Assembly (NCBI RefSeq): GCF_019059575.1
Contig: NW_024881588.1
Location: forward strand, 620,001 to 684,000
DNA length: 64,000 nucleotides
Origin: Amphibalanus amphitrite
Taxonomy: Eukaryota > Arthropoda > Thecostraca > Balanomorpha > Balanidae
Direction of reading: 5' to 3'
The stretch's first letter is position 1, and the number at the start of each line of letters is the position of its first letter. The notes below the pieces were generated by a model. It made no database searches, had not been told where the DNA came from, and saw only the letters and a list, made by a program, of their open reading frames with translations. Position numbers and translations under genes: made by a program. Shown one piece after another: positions 21,401-33,400 of the stretch.

Positions 21401-24400
21401 AGGCCAGGTCAGATCACACCGTTGTATCTGTGGGCTGCAGTACCTAGACGTGATGGGGAGTAAACGTCAGGTCACGTCAGGTCAGGTCAGGTCAGGTCAA
21501 GTCACACCACTATAGATCATGCTACGACAGATATCCTGTGGGTCGTATATGTGCTAATGCCACCTCAGGTCGGTTCAGAAACATGACTGTGAGAAGATAA
21601 TTTTCGTAACGTGTGGACAAGCGAACAACAACAGAAGCCTGAAGCAATTACCAAGTAAGACGAAATGAACAACAGTGATCCGGAATTGAAGCAAAATATC
21701 GCTCATACATAATAATAGTAATCCGGTTATCAATTCAAATCACAATTATTTCTTGTCAGTGATATTCAGTGGTCATGTTATTACCCGAAACAAGATTTAT
21801 GTGCAATGTATAGTCTCGTCAAATCAAGCGTACTTTAATTAGACTTGACATTGCTGGTAAAACTGATATGTTGATGATACATTGGAACTGAAACGCACAG
21901 ATCGTCCAAAGACAACAAGTCTCAGGGCATTTGTTCAGCCCGACAGCCTTTCTGGAATGCGCACGGTAACGTCCCTGAATGGCGCTGCAGGTTTGCGTAA
22001 GTTTCTGTCGCATTCAGTCAATATGCCAAGCACGCATACCAACAATGGGGAATTATGAGACTGGTGGAATGTCCACTATTTCAATATTGTCAGAATCTGC
22101 AGCAAAACAAGCTCTAAGATACCATATAAAATATCAACTCAGTCGGAACGGCACGCAATAACTCTGCATCATATGTCACATTATCCGGTGCAGTAAACGC
22201 TTCCTTGTTACCGCATCAAATATAAATCACTCTATCGATCGGGCCGTACTGCAATCTTGTAAGTACCTTTCTCAATCGGTGAAGTCAGTAGCCTATGTTA
22301 AAATCGCGGTCAATGTAATGGGCGCATCACCTTTGCGTCGTCTTCTCTCTTCTCAGAAGGTCCGACCTCGACATGGATAACCCGGCCTCCGCCGCTGCCA
22401 CGTCACTCGATTCACCGTTCCCGTGGTGCACACGTGCCTCACATGCCCTGTTATGCACCGACTGCTGCAGATGCCGAGGGCCGGCCGTGTTTTCCGGCCC
22501 TTATGAGTCTATCTGTGGCCGCGGAGCGCGGACGGCCGGTGCCGGACGGGCTCCCCGGCGCCCCGGCACAGGACTCGCTCTGGTCATCAAAGACCCATCA
22601 GCGGGGCAACAGGACTCATCCCGAATGGACGACCACCAATGTGGGGTGTAAATGTGAGCCTCGAGCCAGCCTCGAGCCAGCCGCTGCCAGCACTGGATGA
22701 AAACAAAGCGTTTCTGGCGGGGTCAGGGGCTGGGCGAGAGTGACTGGGAATTCAGTGAAGCGGAATCCAAAACAACTGTTTGCATGAAATCCAAACATTG
22801 AGCAGCTTGCGATAGATACGGCTGAAAAGATACAACAGTCAGGACTCGTCTGTTGTCAGGTGAAAATTGCTGACCATGGAAACTTAGCCTAAATATAACT
22901 ATAACTATATTACCGCGTATAACGTAACATTAATCATAACATTAGTCGTGTATAAACAAATAAATATGCAACGTCTAGCGACAAAAGGTAAAGGTCGGTA
23001 TGTCGGACGTCTTTGCATGCATCGTCAAAACCAGGCAGGCATGTAGATACTTTTATAAGCAGTGACAGCTCATGCAGTTGACATGTGTCCCTACCTTGTT
23101 AGAAGGACCGCCGTGTCGAAATGAGCTTGACTGTTGACATCAGGGTCATTCAAGGTCTGCTGCCACTTACAGAACCTGTAACGAAATGAAGCATTTTTAC
23201 TATAACAAATACGAAATACTTCTTGCATCGAACAGCTGAATACGTAACACTTGATAAGCTCAACACAACTCAACATTCTGTGCAAATTAAATTCGTTATC
23301 ACAGCATAAACCGTGCATGGGCACGAATGCGTGTACACGCCCTGCACCTGTAATCCCGACCTAAGTAGTAAGAGCCTACTAGTTTGCTGTTTGTCTCTTG
23401 TTTAGCCAGCATGTGGGTGGCAAGAATAGGAGGCTTACTGAGTACCGTTCGGCCGCGATGAGATCACTACCATTCAGACCGACGGACGCATGTACACTGA
23501 CCTGTGCAAAACTGCTGACGCCGACTTGCCGTTCTTCCATGAGGCCTGCTTGTTGGCGTCTAGCACGTCTTCGTCGATGAGAACAATGCGAACCACGGAT
23601 ATTGTTATAGAGTTGCCAATGCTTGGATCCTTGTATATACGAGATACCTGAAAAACATCAGTCGATCGGTCAGTCATTACCTATGCACATGCTGATTGCT
23701 GAACCATCTTTGATAACACTATGCAACAGTCATTTTGTTCCTGAGTAACGACCGATTTTTTTGGACTCATTGGATCTCATTATAACCGAAATGGGCATTT
23801 GTTTTGATCTGAAAATGCTTTTCCGGTTTTCAGAGACGATTTTCGATTTTTGGCCCCGAAATTCGGTTTTTGGCCCACCGTGTCCGGTGTAATTGAATAA
23901 TCGACTCGCGGTAACTTTCACCGCCTTTCCTATGCCACAAGCTTTCGAATGATATCCGCTTTTGCATATTTGCTTGTAAAAATAACGTCATAAATATATG
24001 CTAAAGTAAGAAAATGTTGAAATTTTGTAAAAAAATTTGACATTTTTTTCGATTTCATTTCAAAATAGAGAAAAAACTAAAGGCTCTATCAAAATTCTGA
24101 GCCCAGTTCCTTGAAGAGCATTCAATTTCCGTTCGGAAGGTATTATTTTAGAGCATTTTATCGGTTTACTGTGGCGTCCAGATTGAGTCACTTGAAAAAC
24201 GGGCCCCCAGCCATTTCCATGACAATATGTGTTCAGTGCATGAAGAATCATTCTAACAAATGGAGGTACAGATCAAGATTCTGAGCGACAGAACTGCTCA
24301 AAAGTAAGTTCATGTGTGTGACCCGAGGTCACAAGGGGTCAACAACATGACCTCAGTTGACCCCTCGTTGACCCTATGGCGTTAACATACGTTATCAGGT

Positions 24401-27400
24401 TAAAGGGACCCTCCCACCTTAACATTAGATTTGAGTTGAGATAGCCAAAATGGGGTCCCTGGCTCACAATTACCGGTTTCGGCACTCACAACATCGAGAA
24501 ATGCCTTAAATCGGAAATATTGAATTTCAAAATTACAGCATTTTGATTCAGAGGGGCTAATGCATAGGAATACCCCTCTGAATGTGTGACGTCAGCGCAG
24601 ATATCTAACGATTTTTAAATGTTTGAATAAAACGTTTTGTAGCACGCGGTGGTATATGCTGCTTTGCGCGCAACAAATGCCGCACTTTCAAATAAAATCG
24701 CTAGGAACAGCGGAGATTCCAAAAAGTAAACAAAAGTAAAAGTCTAATATCTTGAAAACCGGTGAATACTTTTTGATGAAATTTGGTAGCTATTCGTTTT
24801 TGCTCTTTCTGAACCGAGCGACATCACTTTCATGTCAATTCATTAACTTTTTTGAAGGTGGGAGGGTCCCTTTAATGCTATATGATATGACCTAGGATAT
24901 GTGTTTAGGTTAACTCAATCTGGACGGCACAGTAAACCGATAAAATGCACTAAAATAGTACCTTCCGAACGGAAATTGAATGCTCTTCAAGGAACTGGGC
25001 TCAGAATTTTGATAGGGCCTTTAGTTTTTTCTCTATTTTGAAATGAAATCGAAAAAAATGTCAAATTTTTACAAAATCTCAACATTTTCTTACTTTAGCA
25101 TAGATTTATGACGTTATTTTTACACGCAAATATGCAAAAACGGATATCATTCGAAAGCGTGTGGCATAGGAAAGGCGGTGAAAGTTACCGCGAGTCGATT
25201 ATTCAATTACACCGGACACGGTGGGCCAAAAACCGAATTTCGGGGCCAAAAATCGAAAATCGTCTCTGAAAACCGGAAAAGCATTTTCAGATCAAAACAA
25301 ATGCCCATTTCGGTTATGATAGGACCCAATGAATAGGAAAAATTTGGTCGCTTTCCAGGAACAGAAAATCTTTCATTTTTTGTTGCATAGTGTAATATAA
25401 GATAAACGAATAATAATGTTCTCCCACTTATATCGACAAGGATATGTTTGTTTAATTTGAACGCCTTGTTTACGAATAAATATTTGTTTATTGACCAGCA
25501 GCACTCGTCACCATGCTGCTGTTTTATCAGTCATTAAAAGCTGTGATCCCGCCGACAAGTCATAACACCTGCTGCACGTTTATCCTTTCTCTCACCTTCC
25601 CGGTACAGAATTTCCACGAGTTTGCCTCTGAAGTCCATTTCTCGGAACACACCCTCCTAGATGTTTTCTTCTGACCTCTGAGCCATCGCTACCGTTTTGA
25701 TAAGCACCATTACCTACCGGGACGAAGCGGGGGATCCGCCGCCGTATTTACGATAGAGGCCTGCTTCCGTGTCCGATCAGCACGACTAGCCGCCACACCT
25801 CAGGGGAAGGGGAGGGGGGTCTCACAGTGCACGGAGTGCTAACACACCGAGCGAGACGTCTCGACAATTGACGTCATCCCCCCCCCCTTGCGGACGCTGA
25901 CGGGATCATCACACCTGATGACACCCACCGCTCAGCATCAGCTCAGTTCGCTGTAGGGGAGAGGTCGCGCGCGTCGTCTGTTGCGTCAGGGACGTATCCC
26001 GGAGATCGCCTACCCGGTAGGTCATCGCGGGAAAGATGACGATAAATAAGCATGCAGTCGGCTTTTCCAGACTGAATGTCTGCCCTGTCGTGGATCTCGA
26101 GCTTGCTGCAGACTGCATGGAAGTACACGACAAGTTATGGCAAATAGATGGCAAGGCTTTATAGAATGGATGTGCTCTCGTGACGAGTTATGACTTATGA
26201 GAATCCATTATGTCAACTACGCTCAAGAGGAAATCCTGCATCATCGGCTAGATAGGTTAGGACGGTTAACAGCGCGCAACTGGAAGGTTATAAACCCATG
26301 AGACTGGCCGATGCTGCAGCTCGCTGGTATCGCGGTATTGATAAAGGTACCATCTTTGTCCTTGTCCAGAAGATATCGGCGCCTCGGCGAGAGAAATGAC
26401 GATGTCAGCGCACAGCCTCATGCGCCACATCATGGACGTCTCCTTATGCACGCGGACGTGCCGCGAGAATGCCGTGAGAGCCAACTCCGTGTGCTAATAC
26501 ATCCCGTCCCTCTGCAGGGGACAGCTAAGTGGCCGGGAGGGAGAATCAATCACGAGCCGCGTACCTAGTGACCTCTGCTCACGACGGGAAATGCTCACAG
26601 AGACCAGCGGAGCTGTGTGTTTTGTTTGAAGTTGGCTGGTCATTTCATGACATCATAAAAACGTAGGTATACGTGATTTATCGTAGGCATAAGAAAACTT
26701 ATTTTGATAGCACCGCGAAATTAACTCTCATTCTACAGCATACCAGACTGGATTTTTAAATTCATTATACCTAAATGTCAGAAGTCGGATCTAATCATCG
26801 AAAAACATAAAAAAACATACATTAGGTAATTGATAAGACAGAGTCAGTTTTTAGTTTCTACTTACTGTGGACATGAGCGCCAGGATGTATTGTTTCAGCT
26901 GAGTGCCGTGGTATTTGGCCATCTTGGAGTCGGCCGCCACCATCACCTCAACGTAATAGGGCTCGCTGGTGGAGCGGCGACTGCGCCTGAAGTCGTCATC
27001 CTGGGCTGCCGGCAGGGCAGGTCAGAGGTCAACAGCCAGGGGTCACCGAGGCTTACCGGCAGGGCAGGTCAGAGGTCAACAGCCGGGGGTCACCGAGGAT
27101 TACCGGCACGGCAGGTCAGAGGTCAACACTCAACAGCCAGGGGTAACAGAGGTTCACTGGAAGGTCAGGTCAGAGATCACCAGTCATGGGTCATCCAGGG
27201 TCATTCTCAGGTCAGGTCAGAGGTCAACAGTCACTGCCAGGTAAGGTCAGAGGTCACCATCCATGGGTCACCGGCCATGGTTCACCCAGGATCAATGTCT
27301 GGTCAGGTCGGATATTAATAGTCAGCACTAGGTCAGGTCAGAGGTCAACAGTCAATGGGTCACCGAAGGTTTTTGGTCTGGTCGGAGGTCAACAGTCGAT

Positions 27401-30400
27401 GCCGGGTCAGGTCGGAGGTCAACAACCATTTGTCGCCACCTGCGAGGGTTATGGCCAATGACCATGGGAGGTCGGAGGCGCATGCAGACTGCAGGGCTGT
27501 TGCCAGGTCAGACCAAAGGTCAGTGACGATAGGTCACGCACGATGGGCAAACTGAGATAAAGAATAAGGAGTCAATATCTTCGGTGGATATATTGTGAGC
27601 CGTCGTAACGAAACAAAAATAGGTACATGGTTGCTTCATCAATAATACCTATATGGTTTTTAGGAAAAGGTAAAATGAATATTGCAAGACTTAAATCGAT
27701 ATTATATAGCCTCTTTATTAGTACTTTATGCGACCTTCACCTCGTTTAAATGTATTTTATGTCTCGCTCGACTTGTTTAAGCACGAGTTTATAAATGAAC
27801 GAGTGAAACGAGTTCATTTATAAACGAGTGCTTAAACAAGTCGAGCGTGACATAACATACATTTCAACGAGGAAAGGTCGCATAAAAGATATTTAAATGA
27901 TTTTTCCCGCCGATACGTCAATAAAGTCTTACTATCTTTGAAAAATAGTTGTGCAGGTGCAGCGGATCGGTACAAAAGGAAGAATAACATTGTTAGTAAA
28001 TGAAAAAACAAAGAACTTATAATGTAAGACGAAAACCATACAATTTTCCATCCTCTTCCTTCCCCTCACACTTGGGGAAAATGTGGGAAACCGGGGTTAT
28101 GGGTGGGGGGACATTTATACACATGTGCTGAATAGGAGCCGCAATTCCATCAGCATATAACCATCCATTTCTGTGTGCTCCTTGTGTCAAGTACGAATAC
28201 AAACACGGTCAAATACTTGACTTATCACAGAGGACTCGGATAGGACTCGGATATGGTGATAATTTAATAGTCAATGATTATATTCGTGTCACCCGACTGT
28301 TGTAGGACACTGTCCAGTGTCCATTGTTCCTTGGTCGGCATTTTGCTCTAAACGAAGCAGCTGTCCTTAATTTATTTGAGAAGATATATGGCTTGCGGAT
28401 GCATTTGTCACCCACTTCCTCATAACAGGGAGCATAAGGCACGGTACAAAATATTATCAGAGTTTTGGAGCGTGCCTGCTAAAATACGCAATTGGTAGGG
28501 CTGTTTAAATGCCATCACCGGCAGAACTGGTCGATTCGTCAATATGTTTAAAAAAAAAAAAACTTTCTATTGATCGATGTGCACGAATTTTCTTGTGATA
28601 CCTATCAGTAAAGACATCCAATATCCATTTAAGTCAGTGGTCTATAAAGGTGATATAAAACAATATCATTACCTATACAATATACAGCTATGATAAGGCC
28701 ATATCTGAATCTATACCAGGGGTCAACAAACCCAAAATCGTTTAAATAATATTTATGCACTATACTCTGTTCCGTTTCAAGTTTGCAGCCGAAGTGCCCT
28801 GCTGAAAGCAGTGCGTGATTTCTGTATATACAGCTCTTACATGTTAAGACGCAAATTCTTGAGCGGAGGAGCGATCTGCCGAAGAAACTCCAACTGCAAG
28901 CTTGATATGGAACAGACTATAGTGCATAAATATTCAACATTGCTTCAGCATTGCATGACCTTATTTATCATCTGGCGCCTCCGATTTCAAAGGATTTTCT
29001 TCAACATTGTCGAGGCGGGAAAAGTCATTTAAATATCAAATTAAGAGACGTGCAGTCCCATCAATACAAGTATGCATAGCATCTGACTAATTAATTTAAG
29101 AACTGCAATCATGCTGCAATGTCATGCTATAAACCACCGCTTTTAATGCATCCAGTTACTTTTACATGAGCCCGTTTACCACGATTCTCGATGCCTGGCA
29201 CTTTGGGATGTTCAGTCCGCTTATCTGATAAAGTTTAATCTTAGCTACATTAAATTCAAAAATGTGGTTGTTGACAGCCCACGATCCGCTTATAGCACTG
29301 CAGCATCAGCAAAAGTCTTATTTACGGACCGGGGAGCGAGACTGTGAATCGATGCCTGAACAACTGACGATAAACCGATTGACTGGCTGGGTAACATTTC
29401 TCGAACCGCTCCAAATCCTCCACTGGGTAACAGCAAATGTCACATCTCATGGCTGTTTGCCAAAATTTATGCTGAGGAACGACATCCGTAAACCTATTTG
29501 GTGGGACCATACACACAGGTACGGTCCGTACTTGAATGATTTTTTTTTTAATCTGACGATACCCACACAAATAGCCTGATAGGTGTAAAAACGTTTTTTT
29601 TTTCGTTATATGGGTGCAAGTATGGGGTAGTGTGAATGGTAGTGTTTATTATTTCATTCATTATTAAGAAGATAGAAGAAAACCACCTTTCCAGTCCCCG
29701 CATCTTTATAGACGGGCGTGAGTGGTTAGTGGCCGCCGTGACTTCTGCCTCGATGTTCCGACCTCTCTTCCAGCCTGAAAGCGGACTTCGGAACCCCAGC
29801 CTCAGACCTTTACAACCATGCTCTGCACTCTGCAGTTTTGGCACTTGGTGCTGGTTGCGACATCGTTCTCATCGATTAAAGTTAGGCATAATTTTCCGCA
29901 CTAACAATGAAACACAGGAACGGTGGATTCGGTCAGTAGTGGGAAGAGGCCGAAGAGCATGCAGCTTCGACCCCACCCCAGCAGAGTTCCGACCCGCTGC
30001 CCCGTCCCGGACCGGACCGGCGCGGCCGTCGCGACGCGTCGGCGCCGTCGTGTCCCGCGGCTGACCTGAGCCCAGCGGCGCCGTCGGGTACCGCTGCAGG
30101 TGGTGGGCGCCGGTAGTGCTCTGAGGTGCTTCCTCCGACGGCCAGATCAGGTAGCTGCCTTCAGAGGTCCGGATATGACCCGTCTGAAACACGAGAGAAC
30201 GATACACGGTCAGGGTGACACGAGAGAACGGTGATGAGTGAGCATGAGCTGCTGTGTTTAGTCATAAAAGATTTATGGCTTCCTGGTCGCTTTATAGTGG
30301 GAAAGTTGTACTTTTTTAGGCACGCAAATTGATTTGGTCGCTGTGGTCACCTCATTGGTTCGGTCACACACTGCCAAATAAGGGGTCACGATGGTCACAT

Positions 30401-33400
30401 GTGATGAAGAGCATATATAGAGCACATCAAGAGCAGATCTGAGACGCGCTGAGTAATGACCGACGTCGAGACCACACGCTCTCAGCACAAAGGCTGCGCC
30501 CTATCAAGCCCAGTCTCCAAACAGAGCCACAAGTGACGCTGGCGACAGCCGGTGGAACGGGACCGTTCCTCCGTGCCGAGTGAGGCTGTCAGTACAGTCG
30601 TCACCGCTGCAGACGGCGGCGACGGCGGCGACGACGCGCCCGCCTCCACTCCTGTAGGGCCGTGGCGGTCACCGAGCTCCCGCTTTGATGGACCGGCGAC
30701 GTGTTGGTAAACTACATCAGATCTTCACAGGGTGAACCATGTGACTGAATGACTCATCAATAGTCGATAGTCGCTTAATATAGTCAATAGGGAGAGTCAA
30801 TAGTGCTCAGTAGGCCATCGGCACGCGACGAAGCCACCAGTAGTTTGTGTAAAATACCCAGTCTTTTACAGGAGTTCAGCACTTATGTCTGCTGCATTCA
30901 TGAGAAGACGTTTTTGGCTGTTGTATCGCGTAATGTCGCCGCCCGCCCCTCGGCTGACGCGACACCGTGATAGGATCGTTGTGAAAATGGGCGCGGACCG
31001 AACTCAAAACACAGCTATCGACACCCGTTGGCTTTTACCGCGCAAGTACGGAGGGAGGTTTTCGTGTAGAACACAGCGGCGAGAGGACGAGTGTGCCCGT
31101 GGACGATGGTGATGGGACTGATGTAATAGTTAGTACGTCAGCTTTGTGGCCTCAATGTGTTTTGTGCATAATGCTTGGGCAGAGTCCGTATGGAAATTTA
31201 CCAACTCGTACTCGTATGCATGCGTACATATACGGCACGGACAAGCAAATCCCGTTTTTGCCAGCAGGGAAAGGCACAATACTGGTTGGGCTGACCTTTC
31301 TAGGCTGAGCTCGTGTTGACGAAATGGCAATTTACGCACTACCCGTGTGAATTTCTGCAAGTCAGTCCCGAACTGATGCCTTGCTGAAACGATATTCCTC
31401 AAATCGCCGGCGTAAATAAAAGCACTAGGTATCTGTTTAGTTCAGTTTATGTATTACAACCGTAACTTCAGTTTCCAGATACGAGAGCCGAAAGATAAAA
31501 GGAGCTGAAACAGCTGGTAAAGACAGAAACTGCAGCCTCCATATTATTCATATATGTATTTTATCCATTGCTTTATTTATTTGATAGCAGCCATCTTACA
31601 CCACCGGCGCGTTCGAGTCAGTTCAGCAGGTCACACGAATCGTACGCTTATGCGACGGCCTCGACCTCGCAGTAGAAGCCGGGTCCCGTGATTGACTCAT
31701 CCGAGCGGAAGACCACCTCGAGGGGCCCGGACACTGTCTGTACCGGCGGGCCCTGCTGGCCACAGTATTTCCTGCCCAGTACCTGCAGCCAGTCGTACCC
31801 GCAGCTGCTGTTCGCCTCCACGTCAAACTCGCAGCAGGCGAACGTCATGCTGCTGACGCCGATGCCGGGGCTGAGGGTGTAGCTGCAGTTGTCGTAGTTG
31901 CCGTAGTTGTTCGGGTAGTTGGGCGACTGGACGGTGTATACTCCCGGGGACAGGGTGTGCGTGCCGCACGAGAGCACGGTGCTCGTTCCGCGCGCCAAAA
32001 TGGTGGGGTCGTCGATCTCAGAGGACGGCTTGGCCAGCGCCAGTGCCGCCACGGAGCAGAGAAGCAGCAGGGTCTTCATGTCAGCTGCCTGGGCGGGTGC
32101 AGCGGAGCAGAGAAGTCCTCCACTTGTGACAGAGGATGGAGTCGTGAGACGTGGCTGATGGCGGCGAGGACTGCACTTATATGGCGCCCGGTAAGGTGCA
32201 CTGTCACGGTACAAGTGTGAACAGTCGTCTATGCGCTATGACAAGCAATTTCTTTGAAAAGCTGGCAAAGTGTGTGAAAATTGCTTAGGTGACCGAGCAG
32301 ACGCCTCTGCACTCCACTTGTGCTCTGGCTCATGTCACGACTGATTGACAGGTAATAAGACGTACGATTTATTAGACGGAAATGACGAATCAAAACTGAA
32401 ATATCATCACTTTTTAGAATCGTAGGTACAACCTAAAGCTATATCATGTGAATCTTTGAACATCAAAGCGGCGATACGGGATGAACGAACTACGAAAGTG
32501 AACCAACAGATGCTTCACTTCATTGAACAGGGGAGCGTCGTAAATCAGGCTTAAAATTGTATGGTTAGGCATAAAATATGAACCTTATGTCTATACCCCA
32601 GAGGCAGACGCAATAAGTTAACCCTCGCCGGACCTATTGGTTTTCTACATACGCGCCGGCCGAGGGGGGGGGGGGCGGGTACGACCCCCCCCCCCCTCGC
32701 CGTTTCGCCCCTGGTGGAGCTAGCGCGTCGCGAAAAAAACGAGCGTGTGCGCCGTTACAAGACGCAGAGATTGGCACCCAATTTTAAGGTCCTAGGTCAA
32801 CCGGTGACCTCTGAGGTCAGGTCAAGTGCCCCAAGGTACGGTTCAGTTTTTGGTGAATAACTTCGCAAAAAACGGCCGCAGAGCCGCGATTTTGGCAGTA
32901 TCGTGTTCGCCTCGCTCAGGCGCGTCGAATGATGTACTTTTTGTTTAGGTCAGGTCAACTAAGGGTGTTGACCTCAGGTCACGGTCAGGTCAGCACCCCC
33001 AGGTCACGAAGTTGGTCGAAAGAGGTCATGTCGCAAATCATTCGATTCGGCAGGTCTTTCTGAGTCCATTGGTGGCTTTCCCCACTCGCTAGCTTAATTT
33101 GATCGGGAGTTATTGACGAAAAACTAATATGACCTTGATGCCTGATGGCGTCATAAATGACGTCACGCAAGGTCAACATTGCAAAAGTGACGCATCTAAC
33201 CTTGCAAGGAGTGCATCAAATCACGATTCTGTGTGCTCGAGATAGTTGGAGATCGTTCCCGGGGCGCCAGAATAGCAGTTTTTATTTTTTCCCCATTGCA
33301 TTGACTTATAATGGTGAGGTCACGAAAATGACCTGACCTCACACGACCTTTAGGAAAAATCCGAGATAAACAAGTTGTGAGACTCGCAATGGATACTAGA

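Noticed and set aside
32080-32214. Upstream 45-codon extension of the CUB protein
   Set aside because: It precedes a clear signal peptide and contains the TATA box, so it is promoter and leader.
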